Origin: Thalassovita autumnalis
GTDB lineage: Bacteria; Pseudomonadota; Alphaproteobacteria; Rhodobacterales; Rhodobacteraceae
Direction of reading: 5' to 3'
Length of the DNA stretch: 64,000 nt
NCBI RefSeq assembly: GCF_001458255.1
Contig: NZ_CYSB01000027.1
Coordinates: 62,001-126,000, forward strand
Within the stretch, counting starts at the first letter, position 1. Every line of letters starts with the position of its first letter. Made by a program: the position numbers and the translations under genes. The notes below the pieces were generated by a model that saw nothing but the letters and a program-made list of their open reading frames with translations, ran no database searches and was not told where the DNA came from. Shown here in pieces: positions 36,858-47,546 of this stretch.

Positions 36858-38033
36858 ATGCAGATGACTATTCAAAGGTCCGTCAAAGCCGTGCTTTTGA
36901 CCTCGGGCATTGTGCTCCTTTGCGCCACAGGCGCTGCGGCCATCGCGCAGGAAACCCCTTCTGAGGCTGAAATTGACCCGGATTTGGCCGATAACGGCCC
37001 CATTGGTCGGCTGAGCGCCCGCCTGGCCTACAATTCCGATACCGGCGGTGTGGCAGCGCTTGGTTTTTCCACCAACCGCTTGATGGGGCAGGATCAAACG
37101 CTGGAGTTTAATCTGCGCGCGGAGGAAGACGGAACCTCCGCCAGTTTCCGCTACAATAACGATGCGCTGTTCGGCAGTTCACCCCAGTTTGGTCTGAACG
37201 TGCTGCATGCCCAGAAAGACGCAGGGGACATCTACGATTTCAATTCCCGCGTGACCCGGTTGGAGCCGCGCCTGACCTGGCGGCTGTCACCGCAGAGCCG
37301 GTTCACCGCCTATGGCATTCTTGCAGACACCGAAATCAGCAATGTGCCCGCCACCACCTCCGCACTGATCCGCGCGGATGAGGGGCGGGTCAAAACCACC
37401 GGGATCGGCGGCAAATACGAACATCAGTTCCGGCCAGAACCGGGCAGCAGCCTGAAACGCGCCCGGGTGCGGTTTGGGTTGGAATATGCCACGTCAGATG
37501 CCGACAATGATCACATCAAACTGACCACTTCGGCCCAGTCGATCCATGTGCTGGCACAGGGCCGTGTGGTGCTCCGCAGCCAGCTGCGCCTTGGCACATT
37601 GCAAAGCCAATCCGGCACCAGCAGCATTGGCGATCGCTACATGCTGGGGCAGGCCTCCATCCGCGGGTTTGAGTTCGGCGGCTTCGGTCCCCGTGACCTG
37701 GCAGTGGATGGCGATCCGGCGCTTGGCGGCAACAGCTACGGTGTGGCCAAGATTGACGTGCAATTCCCCGGCGCCTTTGGTGAGGCGGGGAGTCGTGTGA
37801 CGCCGGGCCTGTTTGTTGATGTCGGCAGCCTGTGGAATTTGGATGATGTGGCCGGTGGTATTGCGGGGGCAGATCCCGTTGATGACAGCGCACGGATGCG
37901 GGCGTCCATCGGGGTGAGCCTGAGCATCAAGACGGGCATTGGGCCACTAAAAATTCACGCCGCCCATCCGATTGCATCTGAAAGCTACGACCGGACCCAG
38001 ACTTTTGGTCTGGAGTTGAATGCCACCTTCTAA
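36858..38033 (+). CDS. BamA/D15-type outer-membrane barrel without POTRA domains
   Basis: The protein is about 391 residues with a signal peptide (SVKAVLLTSGIVLLCATGAAA, then IAQ). Almost all of the rest is beta-barrel. The BamA/Omp85 signature is present: MLGQASIRGFEFGGFGPRD, with the RGF motif at about residues 269-271, followed by LGGNSYGVAKIDVQFP and a C-terminal FGLELNATF ending in phenylalanine, as barrels do. BamA, TamA and two-partner transporters carry periplasmic POTRA domains before the barrel; here only about 35 residues separate signal peptide and barrel. ATG 36858 is chosen to give the signal peptide; upstream in-frame codons lack one. It may insert or pass surface proteins, possibly linked to the giant protein (inference). 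Confidence 0.75.
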   Translation: MQMTIQRSVKAVLLTSGIVLLCATGAAAIAQETPSEAEIDPDLADNGPIGRLSARLAYNSDTGGVAALGFSTNRLMGQDQTLEFNLRAEEDGTSASFRYNNDALFGSSPQFGLNVLHAQKDAGDIYDFNSRVTRLEPRLTWRLSPQSRFTAYGILADTEISNVPATTSALIRADEGRVKTTGIGGKYEHQFRPEPGSSLKRARVRFGLEYATSDADNDHIKLTTSAQSIHVLAQGRVVLRSQLRLGTLQSQSGTSSIGDRYMLGQASIRGFEFGGFGPRDLAVDGDPALGGNSYGVAKIDVQFPGAFGEAGSRVTPGLFVDVGSLWNLDDVAGGIAGADPVDDSARMRASIGVSLSIKTGIGPLKIHAAHPIASESYDRTQTFGLELNATF

Positions 38034-38086
38034 GCGACTGGAAACCAGAGTTATTGTTCCGCTGGCAGTAGCTTATGCTGGGCTGC

Positions 38087-38110
38087 GCTGGCGGGGTTAC
38101 TCCCGCCAGC
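38087..38110. terminator. Hairpin between convergent genes, overlapping a stop codon
   Basis: GCTGGCGGG (38087-38095) pairs with CCCGCCAGC (38102-38110) around a 6-base loop. The loop holds the stop codon of the minus-strand aldolase. It lies between two convergent genes and could end transcription from either side, although no long T-run follows. Confidence 0.5.
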
Positions 38111-38852
38111 TGGGATCTTCGGCGTCCAGGGTGGCTTTCAGATAGTCGAAATGCCGGTCCGCCGCGCCAGCGTAGGGCAGCCAACCATCGGCGGTTTTCT
38201 GGGCCACCTCATCGGAGAGAACTGCCAGAGGCTGACCTGTTGACAGCGCTAGGATCTGCGTTTGCGCAGCCTTTTCAAAGAAATAGAGATCCTCAAACGC
38301 GCGGGCGACGCTGCTGCCGGCGATGCTGACCCCGTGGTTGCCCATGACCAATGCGATATTGCCTTTCATGGCGCGGGCCAAATGGGCGCCTTCCTCGGCG
38401 CTGTCGGAAATGCCGCCAAATTCCAGATCATATCCGGTTTTGCCAAAGAACCGCGCCGTGTTGTTATCAAGCGGCAGCAGCGTTGGATCCTTGAGGCAGG
38501 CCAAGGCGGTGGCATAAGGCGAATGGCAATGCAGGATCACCCGTGCCTCAGGCAATTCCCGGTGCAGCGTGCCGTGCACGGCCCAGGCCGAGGGATCGGG
38601 CGCATCGGGGCGTGTCATCACCTCAGGGTCGTCGACATCCAGCAGCAACAGATCACTGGCCTTGAGCGTGGCAAAATGCTGCCAGCGCGGGTTCAGTAGG
38701 ATCTGGCGCCCATCGGCGCTGACCGCGGCACTGAAATGGTTCGAAACGCTTTCCGACCAGCCAAACCGATGGCACAGGCGGAAGGCAGCGGCGAGGTCCT
38801 GGCGCAGGATTTCCTCACTCTGCGCCTCTTCTAGGGGCATGTCTTTGCTCAT
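38097..38852 (-). CDS. Class II aldolase/adducin-family protein
   Basis: The 251-residue protein has the fold and zinc ligands of metal-dependent class II aldolases/epimerases: VSNHFSAAV for phosphate or carboxylate binding, then HGTLHRELP, the HCHSPYATAL metal-binding pair, and MGNHGVSIAG. Family members cleave or epimerise small sugar phosphates or related alpha-hydroxy compounds, and the sub-family substrate cannot be read here. It overlaps the upstream dioxygenase gene by 4 bases (38849-38852), so both are made together, and it has no signal peptide. The pairing suggests that the dioxygenase hydroxylates a compound which the aldolase then splits (inference). Its end overlaps a hairpin. 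Confidence 0.8.
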   Translation of the reverse strand: MSKDMPLEEAQSEEILRQDLAAAFRLCHRFGWSESVSNHFSAAVSADGRQILLNPRWQHFATLKASDLLLLDVDDPEVMTRPDAPDPSAWAVHGTLHRELPEARVILHCHSPYATALACLKDPTLLPLDNNTARFFGKTGYDLEFGGISDSAEEGAHLARAMKGNIALVMGNHGVSIAGSSVARAFEDLYFFEKAAQTQILALSTGQPLAVLSDEVAQKTADGWLPYAGAADRHFDYLKATLDAEDPSWRE

Positions 38853-39997
38853 GATTTGAACCTCCCTTCTGAGACCAGTGCGCGATAGGTGGAGCGCATT
38901 TCGGCGCGATCTGTATAACAGCCGCGCAGATAGCGATCCCCGCTTGAGGCGGTGTAAGCCGCGCGACCGTGCACGATGCGGTGATTGTCAAAGACAATGC
39001 ATTCGCCCGCGTTCAGGGTAAAGCGCATGACGTATTTCTCTTCCTGCAGCATCCGGCCAAAGCGGCAGAAGGCGGGGTAATAGGTATCCAGCAGCTGTTG
39101 CGGCAGATCGATCAGATCCAGCATGTGCTGGCTGATGGTCAGACCCGAAACCTCGCCATGCTGGTCCAGCTCAATCACGCGCTGGCGGGACCGCATGTCG
39201 TAGCTGTCATGTTCGCAGTAAAACGGAATGTCGATTTCACTCAGCAGTCTGAACCCCTCTGGGTCGCGGCTGCGGAAGTCATTGGCCACGGCAACACCAT
39301 CGCCAAATAGGTTGCGCCCGCCCTCAACCGAATTGGCGCGGCAATGAAGGAACTGGATGCCGGGGGCGTGTTCTTCGGCGGGGGTGTCTGTGTGCAGCTC
39401 CAGTGCGGCAGCGGTATAGGCGGTGTTGGTGGGGTTGATATGGGTTTTGACGTCAAAATAGCTGCCAAAGAAGGTGGGGCGGATGGTGCCGATCACCTGC
39501 GCCAGATCGGTCAGCCCGGCGTCACTGTCGGGCATATCCGTGATGATCGCCACGCCTTCAACCAGTAGCGCTTCGATCCAGCGGGTCACGGCGCTGTGGT
39601 TGCTCAGCAGATCGGGTTGCGAAAACCGGGCCACATCGGCGTAGTGATCGCTGAACCAGGCGCGGCGTTTCAGATCGGCCGGATCAGGGCGCGGGGTGCC
39701 TTGGGTGTAGCCTGCCAGCAGCTCCAGCGGAAAGGCGGAGCGGTGGTTTTCACCGGCCCAATCAATCACCAGATGCTGCCCTTCGATTAGGGCCGCGCGG
39801 GCGGTGGGCGCCTCCGACAGATGGAAGATGTCAAAGCTGCGTTCGCGGGTGCCCGGATCAAAGGAGCTGGGGCAATTGTCACGCAGCCAGTGGTAATTGA
39901 AATAGGCCTGAGGCTGGTCGGGCAGGGGCAGGGTGAGGCCGCTTTCATGCAGGGTGACCTGTTGCGCGGCGGTGGCGGAGGGGTGCGCTATGTTCAT
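38849..39997 (-). CDS. Gamma-butyrobetaine hydroxylase-like 2-oxoglutarate dioxygenase
   Basis: The 382-residue protein matches the Fe(II)/2-oxoglutarate TauD-type family of gamma-butyrobetaine and trimethyllysine hydroxylases. The small N-terminal domain is seen as FNYHWLRDNCPSS. The catalytic core has ELHTDTP, the HxD iron pair. The distal histidine lies in VFDNHRIVHGRAAY, and the closing RYLRGCYTDRAEMRSTYRAL fits this family well. True substrate could be gamma-butyrobetaine (carnitine synthesis) or another betaine or amine. It is the first gene of a two-gene operon with the class II aldolase and is divergent from a LysR regulator, its likely controller. No typical carnitine genes are nearby. 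Confidence 0.82.
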   Translation of the reverse strand: MNIAHPSATAAQQVTLHESGLTLPLPDQPQAYFNYHWLRDNCPSSFDPGTRERSFDIFHLSEAPTARAALIEGQHLVIDWAGENHRSAFPLELLAGYTQGTPRPDPADLKRRAWFSDHYADVARFSQPDLLSNHSAVTRWIEALLVEGVAIITDMPDSDAGLTDLAQVIGTIRPTFFGSYFDVKTHINPTNTAYTAAALELHTDTPAEEHAPGIQFLHCRANSVEGGRNLFGDGVAVANDFRSRDPEGFRLLSEIDIPFYCEHDSYDMRSRQRVIELDQHGEVSGLTISQHMLDLIDLPQQLLDTYYPAFCRFGRMLQEEKYVMRFTLNAGECIVFDNHRIVHGRAAYTASSGDRYLRGCYTDRAEMRSTYRALVSEGRFKS

Positions 39998-40087
39998 CTG
40001 GTGGGGTGTCTTCTGTTCGCTGGGTTTCGATATGCGTCAGTTTTGCTTGACTTATTGCGGCGAAAAAGGCCGATTGGATTGGCTGAA

Positions 40088-40107
40088 AGTTAATCAATTA
40101 CTTAACT
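40088..40107. promoter_or_regulatory. Inverted repeat, likely LysR operator
   Basis: AGTTAA (40088-40093) and TTAACT (40102-40107) form a perfect inverted repeat with an 8-base spacer, and it contains the T-N11-A pattern typical of LysR boxes. It sits 12 bases before the lysR-type ATG and within the divergent promoter region. Autoregulation by this LysR protein is the likely use (inference). Confidence 0.5.
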
Positions 40108-40119
40108 CATGAGGTGCCG

Positions 40120-41031
40120 ATGCAACAGTTGCCCCCGCTTCGATTGCTGACCACATTTGCCGAAGTTGCGCGCCTTGGCTCCATGCAGGAAGCGGCAGGG
40201 CGGCTGAATGTGACCCGGCCCGCCGTGACGCAGGCGCTGAAAAACCTTGAGGCCCATATCGGCCTTACCCTTCTGGACCGCAGCCGCAAACCGGCCCGCC
40301 TGACCGATGCCGGGCAGCAATTGGCCTGGGCGGTGGAGGCGGGGTTGGGGCAGATCGCAACGGCCATTGCCGATATGCAGGCGGCCGCGCAGGTGGAGGA
40401 GGGGCAGCTGACCCTGTCCTGCACATTGGGGATGGCGACCTATTGGTTGATGCCACGGCTGCCGCAGTTCTATGCGCTGCACCCGGATGTCACGGTGAAT
40501 GTGCAGGCGCCCTCATCCGATCTGCCGGCCCTGCGCCCGGGGATCGATATCGCGTTGCGCTATGGCAGTGGCGGTTGGACAGACGGGCAGGTGGTGCCTC
40601 TGTTTCACGAAGAGGTTTGCCCGGTGGGGCACCCGGATCTGGTTGAGAGGTTGCAGGCCGAAACCCACAGCCTGTCTGACGTGGCGCTGATCCATGTTGC
40701 CAGCCCCGAGGCCCGCCACTGGGCCACATGGTCTGACTATCTGCAGAAACAGGGGTTGGCCGCGCCCAAGGCCCGGGGGCAGGTGTTTGACAACTATGTG
40801 CAGGCGGTTCAGGCGATGCAGGATGGCCGTGGGCTGATGTGGGGCTGGCGGTCGATCACCGGGGATTTGGAACGTGATGGCAGCGTGGCGCGCTGGCCGG
40901 GTGGGGCGTTGGATCTGGGCACCGGCTATCACCTGTGTATCCGCCCCGCAGCAGCGGGGCGTGGGCCGGTAGAGGCGTTTCAAACCTGGGTCTTGGCACA
41001 GGCCGCTGCCGAGGCGAGCGAAGTGCCTTAA
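40120..41031 (+). CDS. LysR-family transcriptional regulator
   Basis: The 303-residue protein is normal length for LysR regulators. The N-terminal winged helix-turn-helix reads LTTFAEVARLGSMQEAAGRLNV then TRPAVTQALKNLEAHIGLTLLDR (about residues 10-55), followed by a LysR substrate-binding domain. The wording (LRLLTTFAEVA; binding-domain LPALRPGIDIALRYGSG) is like the GcvA/TrpI branch. ATG 40120 is preferred to GTG 40114 because GAGG at 40111-40114 then acts as ribosome binding site. It is divergent from the dioxygenase-aldolase operon and most likely controls it in response to the pathway compound, with the inverted repeat at 40088-40107 as binding site. Confidence 0.88.
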   Translation: MQQLPPLRLLTTFAEVARLGSMQEAAGRLNVTRPAVTQALKNLEAHIGLTLLDRSRKPARLTDAGQQLAWAVEAGLGQIATAIADMQAAAQVEEGQLTLSCTLGMATYWLMPRLPQFYALHPDVTVNVQAPSSDLPALRPGIDIALRYGSGGWTDGQVVPLFHEEVCPVGHPDLVERLQAETHSLSDVALIHVASPEARHWATWSDYLQKQGLAAPKARGQVFDNYVQAVQAMQDGRGLMWGWRSITGDLERDGSVARWPGGALDLGTGYHLCIRPAAAGRGPVEAFQTWVLAQAAAEASEVP

Positions 41032-41498
41032 GAGAATCAGATTCGCCCCTGTCCTGCGCGAAACTGGGGCTGATTTGCCCGCATTTCGGCGTTGATCCGG
41101 CCCTGACGCGAGGGCAGAGCAAAATTAATTTTGTGCCGATTTGCGACAGGATTTTCCGCGAAATCAGGGCGAATTTCTTTGACCTCTTGATCAAAGCCAG
41201 CAGGGGTAAGCCCCTCAGTCCGTTCGATTTATGAAATTGTAGTGGGGCTAAACCTCGGAAAGCTATGGGATTGTTCAAAACCCAAATAGCCCATGCGCTT
41301 TTTGCATCATGTCCGCCCCGTCGCGCGGCGGGGGCGGGGCGGCGATGTCGCTGCCGTGAAACTACGGGGATTACCGCGCATAGGTGGTTGAAATCTTCTT
41401 TGACTCACCCTTTGGAAGACGCTTTCAATTGTACCCACACAAAATAAGACCCTGCCTTTTGAGGAGTTAAACGGGGTCGATCAATGGGAGAAATTCAA
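41032..41498 (+). other. Intergenic region upstream of the opp operon
   Basis: About 465 bases hold no convincing gene. Visible elements are a perfect 14-base palindrome (41120-41133), a GC-rich hairpin CCGCCCC/GGGGCGG (41313-41319 with 41331-41337), and TTGACT at 41400-41405 as a possible -35 element of the opp promoter with no clear -10. GGAG occurs at 41462-41465 and GGGAG at 41486-41490; the latter serves ATG 41499. Confidence 0.45.
41120..41133. promoter_or_regulatory. Perfect palindrome CAAAATTAATTTTG
   Basis: This 14-base perfect palindrome lies in the intergenic region before the oligopeptide transporter operon and stands out as AT-rich in GC-rich surroundings. It is a candidate binding site for a dimeric regulator. 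None can be named. Confidence 0.35.
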
Positions 41499-43126
41499 AT
41501 GAAAATGACCAAATCCACCCTGGTGGCCGGGCTGCTGGCGGGCACGATGTTGTCGACCACGGCTTTCGCTGCGGGCACCCTCCGGTGACCGGCGAGGCGC
41601 TGGCCGATGACCAGACCTTTACCTACCGTATTTTGGACGAACACAGCTCGGTTGATCCGCAGGTTGTTGAAGATGTGTCCGGTGCAGAGATTGTGCGTGA
41701 CCTGTTTGAAGGTCTGATGAACCAGGACGAAGACGGCAATCTGGTGCCCGGTGTGGCCACCGGCTACACCTCAAACGACGACAACACCGTCTACACCTTC
41801 ACCCTGCGCCCTGAGGCGAAGTGGTCCAACGGCGACACTGTGACTGCGCATGATTTCGTCTTTGCCTGGCGCCGTGCTGCCGATCCGGCGCTGGCCTCGC
41901 CCTATCAGTGGTTCATTGAGCTGATGTCGATCCAGAATGCTGCGGCGATCATTGCGGGTGAAACTGCCCCGGATCAGCTGGGTGTTAAGGCGCTGGACGA
42001 TCACACCTTTGAGGTGACCCTGTCGGCGCCGCTGCCCTACTTCCCACAGATGACCACCCATTCCACCACCTTCCCGGCCCCTCAGAAAGTGATTGAGGCG
42101 CATGGCGCGGAGTGGACCAAACCGGGCAACATCGTGTCCAACGGGGCCTATGTGCTGACCGAGCATCTGCCGCAGGAACGCTCCACCCGTGAGCGCAACG
42201 CGATGTATTGGGACAACGACAACACCATCGTCGACAAGGTTGTGGCGCTGGTGATCAACGACGAAAACGTCGCCCTGACCCGCTATCTGGCTGGTGAGCT
42301 GGACCGGACCGAAGTGCCCGCAGGCCAGTTCCCGCGCCTGAAGAAAGAGCATCCGGGTGAGGCGATCAGCTTCCCGCGTCTGTGTAACTACTACTACACC
42401 TTCAACCTCAGTGACTCAGGGCCGGAAGTGTTCAAGGACGTGCGTGTGCGCAAGGCGCTGGCGCTGGCCGTGGACCGCAAGATCATCGTTGAAAACGTGA
42501 TGGCGGGTGGTCAGACACAGGCCTATAGCTTTGCACCGACCGCCACCGCGGGCTTCACCCCGCCGACCACCGAAATGGCCACCATGACCCAGGCCGAACG
42601 GGATGCGATGGCGATCGAACTGCTGGCAGAGGCCGGGTATGACAAAGGCAACCCGCTGAAGTTCAACATGATCTACAACACCTCGGAAGGTCACAAGAAG
42701 ATCGCCGTGGCGATGAGCCAGATGTGGAAACAGAAGCTGGGCGTCGAAGTTGAGTTGGGCAACATGGAATGGAAAGTGTTCCTTGAAACCCGTGGCAATC
42801 AGGACTTTGAACTGGCCCGTGGCGCCTGGTGTGGCGACTACAACGAAGCCTCGACCTTCCTTGACCTGCTGGACTCCAACTCGGGCTATAACGACGGCAA
42901 GTTCGTAAGCCCCCGTGTGGATGAACTGCTGGCGGCGGCGAAAACCGCCAAGGATGCCTCGGCCAATTACACCGAAGTGGAACAGATCATTGCCGCCGAA
43001 ATGCCGGTGATCCCGATCTACCACTATGCGGGCGTCTACATGATGGACAGCGACGTGGGCAACTGGCCCGTCAACAACGTCGAACAGAACTGGTACTCGA
43101 AGAACCTCTACAAGATCGCCGAGTAA
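41499..43126 (+). pseudogene. oppA: Oligopeptide ABC transporter substrate-binding protein OppA, split by an apparent 1-nt frameshift
   Basis: This is the periplasmic receptor of an Opp-type peptide importer. ATG 41499 (GGGAG 8 bases before) starts a perfect signal peptide, MKMTKSTLVAGLLAGTMLS then TTAFAAGT, but that frame stops at TGA 41586. The mature protein (TGEALADDQTFTYRIL onward, about 513 residues) continues in another frame to 43126 and clearly resembles E. coli OppA (GNIVSNGAYVL, DVRVRKALALAVDR, GAWCGDYNEASTFL). Inserting one base near 41579-41582 (ACC-CTCCGG to ACC-CATCCGG) would restore AAGTHPVTGEAL. The lesion is therefore one deleted base, either real or a sequence error. GTG 41585 is not a credible natural start because it would lack export. 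Genes for the permease and ATPase follow. Confidence 0.8.
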
Positions 43127-43142
43127 CCTGACCTGTCCCTTG

Positions 43143-43173
43143 ATCCCGCCGTCCGTACCCCGGGCGGCGGGAT
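43143..43173 (+). terminator. Intercistronic hairpin between oppA and oppB
   Basis: ATCCCGCCG (43143-43151) pairs perfectly with CGGCGGGAT (43165-43173) around a 13-base loop. No T-run follows. Such hairpins after binding-protein genes often protect the upstream mRNA or partly stop transcription, so that the receptor is made in excess of the permease. Confidence 0.6.
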
Positions 43174-43193
43174 TGCTAATGCGAGTGAGATAA

Positions 43194-44117
43194 ATGCTCT
43201 CCTACACGATCCGGCGCCTGTTGGTCGCCATACCAACGATCTTCTTATTGGTCGTTGCCTGCTTCTACATGATGCACTTTGCCCCCGGTGGGCCCTTCAC
43301 CTCGGAACGGCCGCTGCCGCCGGCCGTCATGGCCAATATTGAGGCACGCTACGGGCTGGACCAGCCGCTGTGGAAACAGCTCTGGGATTATCTGGTGAAC
43401 ATCTTTGTGCATTTCGATTTCGGCCCCTCGTTCAAGTTCAAGGATCGCGACGTCAATGACATCATCGCGCAAGGCTTCCCGATTTCGCTGACCTACGGTT
43501 TCCTCAGCTTCATCGTGGCCTCGGCCATTGGTGTGGCGCTGGGGGTGACGGCGGCGATCAAACACAACAGCTGGATCGACTATTTCGCCGTCTCCCTGGG
43601 CATTGCGGCGCAGGCTTTGCCGAACTTTATCATGGGCCCGATCCTGATCCTGACCTTTACCCTGTGGCTGGAATGGTTGCCGGGTGGGGGCTGGAACGGT
43701 GGGCAATGGCAGTATCTGGTGATGCCGGTGATTGCGCTTTCGACCTCCTACATGGGGTCCATTTCGCGGATCACCCGCTCCTCGATGCTGGAGGTGCTGA
43801 ACTCAAACTTTATCCGCACCGCCAAGGCCAAGGGCCTGTCCAACCGCGCCATCATCTGGCGGCACGCGCTGAAACCCACCCTGATGCCGGTGGTTAGCTA
43901 TCTGGGCCCGGTGTTTGTCTATGTGCTGACCGGTTCGGTCTTTGTGGACATCTACTTCTCGACCGGGGGGCTGGGGCAGGCCTATGTCGGCTCGGCCCTG
44001 TCGCGGGATTATGCGGTGCTCCTGGGGGTGACGATCCTCTATGGCGCGCTGACCGTTGTTGTGAACCTGATTACGGATCTGGCCTACGCCTGGCTTGACC
44101 CGAAGATCCGTTACTAA
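43194..44117 (+). CDS. oppB: Oligopeptide ABC transporter permease OppB
   Basis: The 307-residue inner-membrane permease is typical for OppB/DppB. It opens with MLSYTIRRLLVAIPTIFLLVV, has six membrane segments, and carries the coupling-helix sequence SRITRSSMLEVLNSNFIRTAKAKGLS around residues 197-222, where the ATPase docks. The conserved GSVFVDIYFSTGGLGQ follows. ATG 43194 starts 67 bases after oppA, with a hairpin in between. It pairs with the OppC permease 10 bases downstream to form the channel for peptides delivered by OppA. Its frame is intact even though the upstream oppA is split. Confidence 0.9.
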   Translation: MLSYTIRRLLVAIPTIFLLVVACFYMMHFAPGGPFTSERPLPPAVMANIEARYGLDQPLWKQLWDYLVNIFVHFDFGPSFKFKDRDVNDIIAQGFPISLTYGFLSFIVASAIGVALGVTAAIKHNSWIDYFAVSLGIAAQALPNFIMGPILILTFTLWLEWLPGGGWNGGQWQYLVMPVIALSTSYMGSISRITRSSMLEVLNSNFIRTAKAKGLSNRAIIWRHALKPTLMPVVSYLGPVFVYVLTGSVFVDIYFSTGGLGQAYVGSALSRDYAVLLGVTILYGALTVVVNLITDLAYAWLDPKIRY

Positions 44118-44127
44118 GGGCAGTCAC

Positions 44128-45057
44128 ATGCTAGGATTTTCCAAAAAAGAAACCGACCGTGCTGAGGCGGTTGCAGATAATGCGGTGATGCAGGGGCGCT
44201 CGCTCTTGGCGGATGCGCGGCTGCGGTTCCGCCAGAACAAGGCGGCGATGGGCAGCTGCGTGATCCTTGGGCTGATCGTGGCCTTTGTGATCATCGGACC
44301 GTTCTTTGCTGTATGGGATCATGAAACCATCGACTGGACCGCGATGGGGGATGTGGTGGGCCTTGGCGCGCCGTCGATTTCCAGTGGCCATTATTTTGGC
44401 GTCGATGATCTGGGACGTGACCTTTATTCGCGGACCATTCAGGCAACCCAGACCTCCCTTCTGGTGGGGCTGATCGGGGCCGGTATGGCGCTGGTTGTGG
44501 GCACGTTTTACGGCATCATCGCGGGCTATTTCGGTGGTCGGCTGGACGGGCTGATGATGCGCTTTGTTGACATCCTGCTGGCGATCCCGACCACGCTGGT
44601 GATCATCCTGATCCTTGTTGTCGCTGGCAAAAGCTTCACTACGCTGTTTCTGGCGCTGGGGGCGGTCAGCTGGCTGACGATGAGCCGCATCGTGCGGGGC
44701 CAGACGCTGGCGCTGAAACGCCGGGAGTTTATTGAGGCAGCGCGTGCAGGCGGTGTGTCAGACGCGGGGATCGTGACCCGTCACATCCTGCCGAACCTGG
44801 CCGGGGTTGTGATTGTTTACGCCTCGCTGCTGGTGCCGGATATGATCCTGGCCGAAAGCTTCATCAGCTTCCTGGGCTTGGGTATCTCGGAACCCAACAC
44901 CTCACTCGGGGCGCTGATCGCTGAGGGCGCGGGCACCATGGCCTATGGCACCATCTGGCAATTGCTGTTCCCGCTCTTTTTCTATGTGACGATTATCATC
45001 ACCATGTTCTTCATCGGTGATGGTCTGCGCGATGCGCTTGATCCGAAGGACCGCTAA
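44128..45057 (+). CDS. oppC: Oligopeptide ABC transporter permease OppC
   Basis: The 309-residue permease has an N-terminal cytoplasmic stretch ([15 protein letters not shown]), a first helix at about residues 50-70 ([19 protein letters not shown]), then the [15 protein letters not shown] segment typical of OppC/DppC and five further helices. The coupling helix is [24 protein letters not shown], and the family end-signature [23 protein letters not shown] is present. ATG 44128 is chosen over an upstream GTG (44095) because it clears the oppB stop and has AAGGG in front. It forms the heterodimeric channel with OppB and is followed directly by the fused ATPase gene. Confidence 0.9.
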   Translation: MLGFSKKETDRAEAVADNAVMQGRSLLADARLRFRQNKAAMGSCVILGLIVAFVIIGPFFAVWDHETIDWTAMGDVVGLGAPSISSGHYFGVDDLGRDLYSRTIQATQTSLLVGLIGAGMALVVGTFYGIIAGYFGGRLDGLMMRFVDILLAIPTTLVIILILVVAGKSFTTLFLALGAVSWLTMSRIVRGQTLALKRREFIEAARAGGVSDAGIVTRHILPNLAGVVIVYASLLVPDMILAESFISFLGLGISEPNTSLGALIAEGAGTMAYGTIWQLLFPLFFYVTIIITMFFIGDGLRDALDPKDR

Positions 45058-45058
45058 G

Positions 45059-46870
<1,812 letters not shown>

Positions 46871-46888
46871 AGCCTGTTGCACCGCGCC

Positions 46889-46922
46889 AAAAAAAGATGT
46901 GCGCGGGTCGTGTGGCCCGCGC
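46889..46922. terminator. Terminator between convergent oppDF and tetR genes
   Basis: GCGCGGG (46901-46907) pairs with CCCGCGC (46916-46922) around an 8-base loop. Seven A at 46889-46895 give a U-run for minus-strand transcripts, so this fits a rho-independent terminator for the TetR gene and may also end the opp message. Confidence 0.6.
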
Positions 46923-47546
46923 TTAGACCGCCAGCAATTTCCGATACATCTGCATCAAAAACGCCTCCGCCTCGGCAAAGCGATCTGCAGGTGCGGCGGG
47001 GGCCAGTTCCTCGATCTGGGCATCGAAATCGGCGTAATGCTGGGTGGTGGCCCAGATCGAAAACAGCAGATGATGGGGATCAACCTTGGCGATCTTGCCG
47101 TCGGCCATCCAATCCTCCAGCAGCAGGATCTTTGAGGTGTAGAGGTCTTTCAGCGGGCCAAACAGCTCATCCCGGGAGTGTGGCAAGCCGGACAGGATTT
47201 CATTGGCGAAAAACTTGCTGTCCTTTGGAAAGTTCTGCGAAATTTCCAGCTTGCGCTTGATGTAGGTACAGATCTCTTCGATCGGTTCCCCGTTGGGGTT
47301 GACCAGGCTCAGCGGGGCCATCCACAGCTGCAACGTGCGTGACAGCAGTTCCTGTCGGATCGCGTCTTTGCTTTCGAAGTAATACAAGATGTTGGGCGTG
47401 GTCAGCCCGGCGGTTTTGGCGATGATGTTGATCGAGGCGCCGGAGGATCCGTGGATTGCAAAAACCTCAAGGGCTGCGGTCAGGATCTGTTCGGTTTTCT
47501 GACGCTGAATACGCGTCATCGGTTTCGTCGCTGCCCTGCGTGCCAT
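46923..47546 (-). CDS. TetR-family regulator, RutR-like
   Basis: The 207-residue protein has an N-terminal TetR helix-turn-helix (ILTAALEVFAIHGSSGASINIIAKTAGLTTPNILYYFESKDAI, split here as the classical three helices at about residues 17-60). Its ligand domain, with KRKLEISQNFPKDSKFFANEILSG, resembles RutR, the uracil/thymine-responsive repressor of E. coli pyrimidine catabolism; length is also similar (212). ATG 47546 is preferred to GTG 47558, though neither has a strong ribosome binding site. The neighbours are pyrimidine-type amidohydrolases and F420 genes. A 16-base RutR-like box lies in their shared promoter region (54320-54335), so it most likely represses that region until a pyrimidine is present (inference). 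Confidence 0.82.
   Translation of the reverse strand: MARRAATKPMTRIQRQKTEQILTAALEVFAIHGSSGASINIIAKTAGLTTPNILYYFESKDAIRQELLSRTLQLWMAPLSLVNPNGEPIEEICTYIKRKLEISQNFPKDSKFFANEILSGLPHSRDELFGPLKDLYTSKILLLEDWMADGKIAKVDPHHLLFSIWATTQHYADFDAQIEELAPAAPADRFAEAEAFLMQMYRKLLAV

Noticed and set aside
36858-38033. Two-partner secretion transporter (FhaC/ShlB) for the giant protein
   Set aside because: The barrel lacks POTRA domains and the giant protein has no N-terminal signal peptide plus TPS domain, although part of its body resembles filamentous haemagglutinin.
41265-41447. Short open frame upstream of oppA
   Set aside because: It has no ribosome binding site, its composition is unlike coding DNA here, and it crosses a GC-rich hairpin.
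41585-43126. GTG 41585 as the natural start of OppA
   Set aside because: It would give a receptor without signal peptide, while a perfect signal peptide with ribosome binding site lies directly upstream one frame off.
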